Positions 7,432 to 14,099 of a stretch of 14,879 nucleotides of DNA are shown in pieces. Both the position numbers and the translations under genes were made by a program. Each line of letters opens with the position of its first letter. The first letter of the stretch is position 1. The notes beneath the pieces were generated by a model. That model searched no databases and was not told the origin of the DNA. It saw only the letters and a list, made by a program, of their open reading frames with translations. Source of the DNA: Planctomycetota bacterium (GTDB taxonomy: Bacteria; Planctomycetota; Phycisphaerae; WQYP01); NCBI GenBank assembly GCA_021785155.1, contig JAJYGE010000197.1, positions 1-14,879 on the forward strand. The letters are read 5' to 3'.

Positions 7432-8430
7432 ATGAGTACCAAAGTCATTAGAGTCACATCCGCCGCAGATGGTTGCGGCAAACCGTCGTCCATTCGGCCA
7501 ATGGGCAGTTCAAACAGCTCCAATATGGAGCGGAAGGAGTCGTTCATGTTATTTGGTTGTTTTTCGACATCGAGTGGTTCTTCACTGGTGGCTGGTATAG
7601 CGCTCGGGGCTCTTGCATGTTTAGCTCTACCAAATGGCCGCGCGGGCGCGAACGTTGTTGGGTTCAGCGGTTCTGGCACGGGCGCAACGCAGTGGAGTAT
7701 GCCGTCAAATTCGGCTGGCGGAATTGTCTCGGCGATGTCCAACAATGTCCTTGAGATTACCAGCGGCCAGTATGGGAATGAGTCAACCGCCGCCTGGTAC
7801 AACACGACGCAGGACATTAGTGGCCCGTGGACGGCAAAATTTACCTATCAAAACGCAAATGGAGGGGGTGCGGACGGTATTACTTTTACGGTTCAGGCCG
7901 ATTCGCGGGGGACTGCGGCTATTGGGGACGGCGGGAATGACTTGGGATACGCGAATAACAATAATGGCACACCCGCTAACGTTTCACCAAGCGTGGCCTA
8001 TGCCATGGAAATTTACAACAATGCCGATGAGGGCGGTTTCGGGCTGAACGGGAGCATAAACGGACTGGGTAACACAACCCAGCCCTATGTGAGTATCTCG
8101 CCGATCAACCCGGATTTGACAGACCCAATTAACTTCACCATCATGTACAGTGGTGCCACGCACACGCTTTCGGTCAGCTTGGTGCAGGCGTTAAACAACA
8201 ATGCAACCTATGCAACCAGCGAAACAATAGACATCCCAACAATTTTGGGGACGAGCTTGGGGCAGGGCCTGGGATACATTGGCTTTACTGGTGGAACCGG
8301 CGGCGCTACTACCACGCAGGATATCAGTAATTTCTCGTTTACAAATGTGGTTCCGGAGCCGGCTCCCCTCGCTTTACTGGCGGTAGGGGCGGCATGCTTG
8401 CTTTTGTTGAAACGTCGGAAGGCGATGTAG
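7432..8430 (+). CDS. PEP-CTERM L-type-lectin-like surface protein, two possible starts
   Basis: The long form has 332 aa. A hydrophobic signal segment (about residues 51-70, ending near GRAGA) precedes a beta-rich, Asn/Gly/Thr-rich domain. ADGITFTVQ and the closing GYIGFTGGTGG with TTQDISNFSF resemble bacterial legume-lectin-type domains. The C-terminus has the exosortase sorting signal: PEP at 308-310, a transmembrane helix, then KRRK at 327-330. The mature protein should be exported and processed at the cell envelope, probably binding carbohydrate. Two in-frame starts each have a strong ribosome binding site: 7432, and 7546 (a 294-aa product). The shorter form gives a conventional signal peptide; the long form adds 38 hydrophilic residues before it. 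Next to GH172 and sugar-import genes it may hold substrate or enzyme at the surface. Confidence 0.8.
   Translation: MSTKVIRVTSAADGCGKPSSIRPMGSSNSSNMERKESFMLFGCFSTSSGSSLVAGIALGALACLALPNGRAGANVVGFSGSGTGATQWSMPSNSAGGIVSAMSNNVLEITSGQYGNESTAAWYNTTQDISGPWTAKFTYQNANGGGADGITFTVQADSRGTAAIGDGGNDLGYANNNNGTPANVSPSVAYAMEIYNNADEGGFGLNGSINGLGNTTQPYVSISPINPDLTDPINFTIMYSGATHTLSVSLVQALNNNATYATSETIDIPTILGTSLGQGLGYIGFTGGTGGATTTQDISNFSFTNVVPEPAPLALLAVGAACLLLLKRRKAM
7462..7531 (+). repeat. Two hairpins between the alternative starts
   Basis: GCCGCA/TGCGGC (7462-7467 and 7474-7479) is a perfect 6-bp stem with a 6-nt loop. GCTCC/GGAGC (7517-7521 and 7527-7531) is a perfect 5-bp stem with a 5-nt loop that ends two bases before the second ribosome binding site. 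They continue the hairpin-rich character of the leader into the N-terminal extension. Confidence 0.35.
7534..7539 (+). promoter_or_regulatory. Second ribosome binding site, for the internal PEP-CTERM start
   Basis: AAGGAG lies 6 nt before the in-frame ATG at 7546. The resulting 294-aa protein starts directly at a plausible signal peptide, so this may be the main start. The site lies immediately downstream of the GCTCC/GGAGC hairpin. Confidence 0.55.
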
Positions 8431-8452
8431 CACGAGCTGTCAACGCGCCATT

Positions 8453-8492
8453 GTACAGTGAGGGGGGAGTCGCCCTTTGTGCCTCGGTGTAC
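8453..8492 (+). terminator. Imperfect stem-loop downstream of the PEP-CTERM gene
   Basis: GTACA (8453-8457) and GAGG (8460-8463) pair with CCTC (8482-8485) and TGTAC (8488-8492) around a 2x2 internal loop, with a smaller GGG/CCC hairpin possible inside. It lies 22 nt after the stop codon. There is no T-tract, so it could be an mRNA 3'-end stabiliser or weak terminator. This is the main structure in the 371-bp gap 8431-8801, where I see no gene. Confidence 0.3.
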
Positions 8493-8730
8493 TCTGGGCA
8501 GGGCGCGTGGTGGTGTCCTATGCTGCTTGGTGGACTGCCGGGCCTTTGTACTTGCGGCTATTGTTCCGTCGCTTTTACACCGCAACATATCAACCTCCGG
8601 CGAAGGGAATTATGCAGATCCGGCACTTCCCTGTTGTGCTGGGTTGCAGGCTTTCCACCGGCGGCTTACCGGTTCGGATCCGCCGATAAATAAAAGGATG
8701 GCAACGAGAGAGCCGAACTGACTGGTATTC

Positions 8731-8754
8731 CGAACGTCGTTTTTATCGACTTCG
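8731..8754 (+). repeat. Bulged hairpin upstream of the prepilin gene
   Basis: 8731-8739 pairs with 8747-8754 in eight base pairs with one bulged C, closing a T-rich 7-nt loop. It lies about 50 nt before the prepilin ATG and could belong to its leader. No convincing promoter was found beside it. Confidence 0.25.
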
Positions 8755-8801
8755 GGGGAAGATGGAAAATATAGCACCGCACGCTTTGGTAAGGAGTATT
8801 T

Positions 8802-9599
8802 ATGAAACGCCACGGTTTTACCTTAATCGAGATTTTAGTGGTGATTTCCATTATCGCTATTCTTATCGCGCTCCTGCTACCTGCCTTGGCCCGAGCCAGA
8901 GACTTGGCTGATCAGGTGGTCTGCGCCTCGAATTTGCGGGAGCTGGGCCAGGCTCTGCACGTCTACGATAATGAGTTTCACGCGTATCCGGAGGATAATT
9001 TGGTAAACACGCCTTTCGGGATGGATTCGGGCTTCAACCCGAATAATTGCCCGACCCCTTGGGGATATGGGCTTCTATACTCGACCGGAATTATCAAGAA
9101 CCCCGCCGTGTTTTATTGCCCACGGGCAGGTTATTATGGAGCAGCCAATGCGCAAAGTTCGCTCGTGGTGCTGGCACCGGCCTGGCGTCCATTCGCTGTA
9201 TCACTGGAGTGGGCGGGTGAACAAAACAATATCCCATTCTACGACATTTATTTCAGCTACTGTTACTACTTCCAGCGGCCGCAACCAAGCCCGGTTAATT
9301 GGTTGGCGACCAACCCGTGGACGGATGTGGTAGTGAAATCTCAAATACCCACACTCCCGTTCACTCAAACGGACCATGGACGGCCAGGAACGATAATAGG
9401 CGGTGACATCACGGCTAGCTACGACGGCTCATGGAATTCGGAATTTATCGGCGCTCCGTCGCCGGTTTCCAATCACATGACAACATCGACCGGCCCTGCG
9501 GGAGCCAATGAGCTCCTGGAGGATGGGGCGGTTGAATGGAAAGGTCCCTCGCAGCTAAATTATTCCGATTATTCTTATTACTTGGATTATTGGGATTAA
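8802..9599 (+). CDS. Prepilin-like protein with type IV pilin N-terminus
   Basis: This 265-aa protein begins with a class III signal: a short basic leader, cleavage expected after Gly5, then FTLIEILVV with Glu10 (the +5 Glu of mature pilins) and a long hydrophobic helix to about residue 30. The helix is followed by the planctomycete-typical sequence [19 protein letters not shown]. The large C-terminal domain is rich in Tyr, Trp and Pro. Near the end His225 and Asp-Gly 241-242 recall the H-X9-DG region of planctomycete prepilin-like proteins, with a longer spacing here. A clear AAGGAG (8791-8796) supports the start. It would be processed by a prepilin peptidase and assembled into a pseudopilus or sit in the membrane. 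Its position between the lectin and the glycosidase suggests a role in glycan capture or enzyme secretion, but its function is unknown. Confidence 0.88.
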   Translation: MKRHGFTLIEILVVISIIAILIALLLPALARARDLADQVVCASNLRELGQALHVYDNEFHAYPEDNLVNTPFGMDSGFNPNNCPTPWGYGLLYSTGIIKNPAVFYCPRAGYYGAANAQSSLVVLAPAWRPFAVSLEWAGEQNNIPFYDIYFSYCYYFQRPQPSPVNWLATNPWTDVVVKSQIPTLPFTQTDHGRPGTIIGGDITASYDGSWNSEFIGAPSPVSNHMTTSTGPAGANELLEDGAVEWKGPSQLNYSDYSYYLDYWD

Positions 9600-9619
9600 T
9601 CGCGCGTTCGGCCGCGGGC

Positions 9620-9637
9620 GAGCATACCGAGCATACC
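9620..9637. repeat. Tandem 9-bp repeat GAGCATACC x2
   Basis: Two exact adjacent copies (9620-9628 and 9629-9637) lie 62 bp before the GH172 start codon in the 99-bp gap after the prepilin gene. It could be a regulator site or a slippage duplication. The rest of the gap holds only the ribosome binding site AAAGGA (9686-9691). Confidence 0.4.
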
Positions 9638-9698
9638 TCAGTGAAAGTGCTTGGTGAGGGGTGTTTGTTTGGCTAAGTACAATTGAAAGGATTACAGA

Positions 9699-11252
9699 AT
9701 GCCTTATTCTCTTGCTAGAGCACTGGTACTGACGTTGCTGGGTTACGTATTATTTATACCGTCGGCCGTCAGAGGGCAAACGGTTGGACACGTTCCCGGT
9801 CTGGGCAGCCCGTTAAGCGGCTTACCGCTGGAAAGAAGCGGTACCGCGATGCACGCGGGTAGTTGGGACCGCCAGGGGCGCAACGGCGATTACCGAACCA
9901 TTGCGCCCGGCCAGACTCTGGTGCTGTTGAATTACAAAGGGGCCGGAATTGTGCGCCACTTCTGGTGCACGTTCCCGGGGAATACCGATGTGCGAAGCCA
10001 ACTGATCCTGCGGATGTATTGGGATGGCGAAAAGCACCCCAGTGTACGGGTGCCGCTGGGCGCATTTTTCGGAGTCGGATTCGGGAAACAGGTGGATTAC
10101 AAATCAGCGCCGCTGGAGGAAACCAGCGGCGGCTATAATTGCTGGTGGCCCATGCCGTTCCATAAATCCGCGTATTGGACGATCACCAATGAAACCGGCA
10201 AACTGGTCGGGGGCTTTTATTGGAATATCGGTTTTGACGCTTATAAAAAGGTTTCCAACCGGATGTTGGAATTCAATGCCCTCTGGCGGCAGGAAAATCC
10301 TGTGCCGCCGGGGCAGAACTACGTCATTCTCAACACCAAGGGGCGAGGCCAATATGTGGGGACGGCGTTATTTATGCAGAATCTTCAGGGCCACGGATTT
10401 GGATTCTTGGAAGGCAATGCTATGGTTTACATTGATGCACCGGCCAAAGGCAACTTCTACCAGGGTATCGGGCCAGCCAAGCCTGGCCAGATCATGCCCG
10501 CCATCGAAGACACGGGCACGGAGGATTATTTTTGCAGTGGGTGGTACTTTGACAATGGGCCATATTCGGCACCGTACCACGGCTGCCTGATAAAAGACGC
10601 CAACATGGGCCGGGTCAGTGCGTATCGGTGGTATATTACGGATCCCATTCCATTCAAAAAATCCATCCGGTTCACAATCCAGGTCGGAGGCGACGATGAT
10701 GTGCGGGCGGCGTATGCGTCTGTCGCTTATTGGTATCAGACCCAACCGCAACCGGTATATCCCCCATTGCCGCCTCCGGCGGAACTTTTACCGGTGGCTC
10801 CACTACCTATATTTACGATCCGCAATGCCATCGAAGGTGCGAATCTGGTGGGCGAAGCCAACGCGACGGCGGGAATCGTAGTCAAACAGGATATGGGTGG
10901 TTTCGGTTCCCATTGGAGCGGCAACTCGCAGTTATGGTGGCATGGGCAGGGCAAGGGGGCCGAACTGGCAATTCAAGTACCAGCGAAAAAGGCTGGCAGT
11001 TACCATATGACGGGGTATTTCACCAAGGCTCCCGATTATGGTACTTTCCAGGTATTGTTTCACGGGCATAAGCTTGGCGCACCGGTCAACGCCTACGCCA
11101 CCTCGGTGGTGCCAACCGGGCGAATCCCGCTCGGTCGAGTTTACTTGAGCGCGGGCAATAACCCGTTGGTTATTCGCATGGTCGGGAAAGACCGTTCATC
11201 CCTAGATTATTTTTTCGGCCTCAATGCCTTGGTTCTAAAACCGGCTCCGTAA
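9699..11252 (+). CDS. Secreted GH172 (DUF2961) glycoside hydrolase
   Basis: This 517-aa protein has a Sec signal peptide (about residues 1-26, ending SAVRG) and a DUF2961/GH172 catalytic domain (about 35-350). Characterised GH172 members are difructose-anhydride synthases/hydrolases and exo-alpha-D-arabinofuranosidases. Two conserved glutamates are visible: Glu238 in FLEGNAM and Glu275 in TGTEDYF, matching the acid/base and nucleophile regions of the family. They are 37 residues apart, with extra residues between them compared with the roughly 21 I recall for the Bifidobacterium enzyme. Other family words are NGDYRTIAPG and GGDDDVRAAY. A C-terminal domain (about 365-515) looks beta-rich and carbohydrate-binding-like; it is not identified further. 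AAAGGA at 9686-9691 supports the start. The next gene is a FucI-like isomerase, which fits release of D-arabinose, although fructofuranosides remain possible. Confidence 0.85.
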   Translation: MPYSLARALVLTLLGYVLFIPSAVRGQTVGHVPGLGSPLSGLPLERSGTAMHAGSWDRQGRNGDYRTIAPGQTLVLLNYKGAGIVRHFWCTFPGNTDVRSQLILRMYWDGEKHPSVRVPLGAFFGVGFGKQVDYKSAPLEETSGGYNCWWPMPFHKSAYWTITNETGKLVGGFYWNIGFDAYKKVSNRMLEFNALWRQENPVPPGQNYVILNTKGRGQYVGTALFMQNLQGHGFGFLEGNAMVYIDAPAKGNFYQGIGPAKPGQIMPAIEDTGTEDYFCSGWYFDNGPYSAPYHGCLIKDANMGRVSAYRWYITDPIPFKKSIRFTIQVGGDDDVRAAYASVAYWYQTQPQPVYPPLPPPAELLPVAPLPIFTIRNAIEGANLVGEANATAGIVVKQDMGGFGSHWSGNSQLWWHGQGKGAELAIQVPAKKAGSYHMTGYFTKAPDYGTFQVLFHGHKLGAPVNAYATSVVPTGRIPLGRVYLSAGNNPLVIRMVGKDRSSLDYFFGLNALVLKPAP

Positions 11253-11351
11253 ACAGTGGTCCCGGTGGAAGGCACCGTGCGGCTGCCTTGCAGAAACGGT
11301 TTGGGCGGCGGAAGGGATTGTTCCAGCAACGAGACGGCTTGCGGAACCATT

Positions 11352-11355
11352 GGAG
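11352..11355 (+). promoter_or_regulatory. Ribosome binding site fixing a GTG start
   Basis: GGAG lies 6 nt before the GTG at 11362. An in-frame TTG at 11350 overlaps the motif itself, so the GTG start is preferred. The resulting protein begins MKIGILTFGDG, a natural first beta strand. Confidence 0.6.
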
Positions 11356-11361
11356 ACTACA

Positions 11362-12825
11362 GTGAAAATTGGAATTCTAACCTTTGGTGATGGCCGGAAG
11401 CGCGTCACAGAATTGGCAACACCGGATTGCATGAAGTTTCAAAAGAATCTGAGGAAATATCTGGAAAGCCTGGGGCACGAAGTGGTCCCGGGCAATGCCG
11501 TGGTGTGGAATCATAGCACTGTGGCCGGGCAATGTGAACGGCTCAATAACGCCGGAGTTGATGCCGTGGTGTTTAATTTTGTGATCTGGAGCTATCCGGA
11601 TTTAACGGCGCAGGCGGCGATTCGGTTCAACATATCCATCCCAATTATGATGTACGGCGTATTGAACCCATCCTATCCGGGATGGGTGGCATATTTCGCC
11701 AGCGCCGGCAGTATGGGCGAAATCGGCCGGCCTTTTTCGCGTGCTCTGGGTGATCTGACTGCTCCGGCAGTCGTGGCGGCTTTTGACGGTTGGCTCAATG
11801 ATGCCAGTCCGGTCCGGCGGGCGAAAGGGATCGCAGCGGTGAAACAGCTCCATGGAATGCGTTATGGGCGGTTCGACGGGCCCTCCATGGGAATGTACAC
11901 GGGGCATGTGGATGAAAGCCAATGGATGCGGCAGTTCGGTGTGCATGTGTACCATCGTGGACAGCTCTGGTTTTGGGAGCTGGCCAAAAGGATCGAAGTA
12001 AAGCGCGTGAAAGCCGGATTGGACTGGCTGGAGAAGGTTTGCAAGGAAATAAAATATGATGGTAAGAAACTTACGCCGGGCGTAGACGGCACATTGGCAC
12101 GGCAAGTACGGGTCTATCTGGCGGTCAAGGATTTTTGTCGGGATGAAGGGATTGACTTTTGCGGGCTAACCGGACAATTGGATATGACGGAGCAACCGCA
12201 CATGTGCATCATGGACGTTCCGGAGGCGCTGCTCAACGATACCGCGGACTGGGAAAACTCGAAGAAAAAGCCGCTGGTGTGCGCCACCGAATGCGACAGC
12301 AATGGAGCGCTGACCATGCAGTTAATGCATTTAATCAGCGGCACGCCGGTATTGTTCGCCGACATGCGGCATTATTTCGCCGAACATGATGTATATGATC
12401 TCGTTAATTCCGGTCAACATGCCCCGTGGTTCAGTCATCGCAGCAATAATTACCGTGAGAATTGGAAGGCTGTGACGCTTTATCCATCATTGGATTTTTA
12501 CTTTCCAGCTGGCGGTGCCAGCGTGCAGTTGTATTCCGGCCCTGCGAAATTAATGACATTGGGGCGTATCACGCGGAAGAAGGGGCAGTTTCAGATGCAT
12601 CTGGTTCGGGCCAGCGTTCCCGATCTCGGTTTTCAGACCATGGAAAATCTCGCTCAACAGACCAACTACACCTGGCCGCACATGTTTGTGCGTTTCCAGT
12701 GCGCCCCGGAAACCATCGGCGAGCATTATTACTCTAATCATATTCACGGAATCTTCGGTGACCATGTGGCGTCTTTGACGGCGGCATGTGAACAACTGGA
12801 TATTGAAGTGACAACTTTGAGGTAA
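11362..12825 (+). CDS. L-fucose/D-arabinose isomerase-like enzyme
   Basis: This 487-aa cytoplasmic protein is of the L-fucose isomerase family (aldose-ketose isomerases that use Mn2+). The N-terminal Rossmann-like half begins MKIGILTFGDG and includes VVFNFVIWSYPDL. Metal-site residues are recognisable: Glu310 in CATECDSNG and Asp334 in LFADMRHYF, exactly 24 residues apart as in E. coli FucI (Glu337 and Asp361). A His-rich tail segment HYYSNHIHG (455-463) probably supplies the His ligand. E. coli FucI has about 590 residues, so this is a shorter relative. FucI also isomerises D-arabinose to D-ribulose. With the GH172 gene upstream, D-arabinose is an attractive substrate; L-fucose or another aldose is equally allowed by sequence. 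The GTG start is set by the GGAG at 11352-11355. The 109-bp gap to GH172 holds a short CGGTG-N5-CACCG repeat only. Confidence 0.82.
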   Translation: MKIGILTFGDGRKRVTELATPDCMKFQKNLRKYLESLGHEVVPGNAVVWNHSTVAGQCERLNNAGVDAVVFNFVIWSYPDLTAQAAIRFNISIPIMMYGVLNPSYPGWVAYFASAGSMGEIGRPFSRALGDLTAPAVVAAFDGWLNDASPVRRAKGIAAVKQLHGMRYGRFDGPSMGMYTGHVDESQWMRQFGVHVYHRGQLWFWELAKRIEVKRVKAGLDWLEKVCKEIKYDGKKLTPGVDGTLARQVRVYLAVKDFCRDEGIDFCGLTGQLDMTEQPHMCIMDVPEALLNDTADWENSKKKPLVCATECDSNGALTMQLMHLISGTPVLFADMRHYFAEHDVYDLVNSGQHAPWFSHRSNNYRENWKAVTLYPSLDFYFPAGGASVQLYSGPAKLMTLGRITRKKGQFQMHLVRASVPDLGFQTMENLAQQTNYTWPHMFVRFQCAPETIGEHYYSNHIHGIFGDHVASLTAACEQLDIEVTTLR

Positions 12826-12866
12826 ACCATTGAATGTCGACCCGACAGGCGATTCCTATCGTATAT

Positions 12867-12895
12867 TTGTTGTAATTGACCAACTTGGATATTTT
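12867..12895 (+). promoter_or_regulatory. Possible promoter of the sugar-binding protein gene
   Basis: TTGTTG (12867-12872) and TATTTT (12890-12895) are spaced by 17 bp in an AT-rich stretch. The sequence from CGTATA (12860) onward partly resembles the -10 region of the 7210 promoter (CGTATA at 7230, then ATTGA in both), so the same regulator may act here. Transcription could also simply read through from the isomerase gene. Confidence 0.35.
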
Positions 12896-12926
12896 CCATT
12901 GTTTTGTTTTTGCGTAGGAGCACAAC

Positions 12927-13925
12927 ATGTTGCGAGTTCATCAATGCGGTTGGCTAATGGCGTTTGTCGGCACCGCAATCTTTCTGGCCGGTTGCCACAG
13001 CAAAAATTCCGCGCCCGCTGTAAAGACTGCCGGAGCAGCGACTTCTTCAGCTTCCATAGCCGAAGCACCGGCGAAGAAATGGGTCATTGGAATGTCACAG
13101 TGTACATTGGGCGAGCCGTGGCGCGTACAAATGGATGCGGACATTAAAAAAGCGGCCAGTAAATATCCCGACCTGAAGGTTGTTTTCAAGGATGCTCAAA
13201 ACAGCGTCCTGCAGCAGCGGGCGCAAATTGCGGAATTTGTTCAGGCGGGAGTCAATCTGATTATTGTCAGCCCCAAGGAGACGGCTCCGTTGACACAGCC
13301 CCTTGCGAAGGCCTATCAATCCGGCATTCCGGTTATCGTGCTGGATCGGGCGGTGCTGGGCAATCAATACACCTGTTTTATTGGTGCCAGCAATACCGAC
13401 ATTGGTCGTGCCGCCGGCAAATGGATCGTCAACGAATTGCACGGAAAAGGGAATGTCGTGGAATTGGAGGGGTCTATGACTTCCAGTCCCGGACAGGAAC
13501 GTAATGCCGGATTTCGGCAGGCGATTAAAGGAACCCAAATTCATGTCATTTATACAGCCGATATGAAGTGGCAGCAGAACATTGCCCGCCGCGAGATGGA
13601 ATCGGCGCTAACACGCTTTCCGGATATTAACCTGGTCTACGCCGCGAATGATCCGGGTGCTTATGGAGCGTATCTGGCCGCTAAAGCGGCTGGCCGGGCG
13701 AAAGACATGAAATTCGTCGGTATTGACGGTCTGCCTTCGCTGGGGCTTGCATATATAGCGCAGGGCTATCTAGACGCGACGTTTCGCTACCCCACCTGTG
13801 GACGACATGCCATCGCCGCCGCGTGGAAGATACTTCATGGACAGAAAGTTCCGAAACGCATTACGCTGTCCTCTCGGCTCTATACCAAAGCGAATCTGGC
13901 ACAGGGCGGTGCGCCTCTGCCATGA
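12927..13925 (+). CDS. Sugar ABC transporter substrate-binding lipoprotein (ribose/galactose class)
   Basis: This 332-aa protein has a lipoprotein signal peptide with lipobox LAGC, Cys23 being the lipidated residue, followed by a low-complexity Ala/Ser/Thr linker (24-49). The periplasmic-binding-protein fold of the RbsB/YtfQ class then runs to the end. Typical segments are SQCTLGEPWRVQMDADI, VNLIIVSPKE, IPVIVLDRAV, YAANDPGAYGA and VGIDGLP. It should deliver a monosaccharide, likely a pentose or hexofuranose, to the importer whose ATPase follows. AGGAG at 12916-12920, 6 nt before the ATG, supports the start. The ATPase gene begins after 174 bp containing a strong hairpin, which could allow more binding protein than transporter to be made. 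The substrate cannot be read from the sequence. Confidence 0.9.
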   Translation: MLRVHQCGWLMAFVGTAIFLAGCHSKNSAPAVKTAGAATSSASIAEAPAKKWVIGMSQCTLGEPWRVQMDADIKKAASKYPDLKVVFKDAQNSVLQQRAQIAEFVQAGVNLIIVSPKETAPLTQPLAKAYQSGIPVIVLDRAVLGNQYTCFIGASNTDIGRAAGKWIVNELHGKGNVVELEGSMTSSPGQERNAGFRQAIKGTQIHVIYTADMKWQQNIARREMESALTRFPDINLVYAANDPGAYGAYLAAKAAGRAKDMKFVGIDGLPSLGLAYIAQGYLDATFRYPTCGRHAIAAAWKILHGQKVPKRITLSSRLYTKANLAQGGAPLP

Positions 13926-14018
13926 TATGAGAGGATAATGGATGGTTCGGGAATATCCGCACGATGCCTTCGCCATCTGGTATGTGATGAGTTCCGATCT
14001 CATTCTTGTTGGTAGGCG

Positions 14019-14039
14019 CATTGCGGGGATGCCGCAATG
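14019..14039 (+). repeat. Perfect 8-bp stem-loop between binding protein and ATPase genes
   Basis: CATTGCGG (14019-14026) and CCGCAATG (14032-14039) are separated by GGATG; a G-U pair can add a ninth step. It lies 94 nt after the binding-protein stop and 60 nt before the ATPase start. No T-tract follows, so it is more likely an mRNA stabiliser or processing element than a terminator. The rest of the 174-bp gap holds no convincing gene. Confidence 0.5.
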
Positions 14040-14099
14040 TAAGTGCCGCTGGATGCGTTGACTCTTGGCGGCGATGGGTAACAGCAATCAGGTGTCTGG

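Noticed and set aside
7462..7490. GGCAAACC-like word suggesting a cyclic-di-GMP riboswitch
   Set aside because: The conserved second half of that class (GGACGCAAAGCC-like) is missing, and the word lies inside a translated reading frame.
7236..7817. 193-aa minus-strand ORF across the promoter, leader and start of the PEP-CTERM gene
   Set aside because: It is antisense to a promoter with a good consensus and two strong ribosome binding sites; no family features and no convincing start context.
10024..10590. 188-aa plus-strand ORF in another frame
   Set aside because: Frame-shifted shadow of the GH172 catalytic domain.
13938..14015. 25-codon ORF with GAGAGG upstream, between the binding-protein and ATPase genes
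   Set aside because: No recognisable sequence, Cys/Arg-rich translation as expected by chance, and it ends just before the hairpin; not supportable as a gene.
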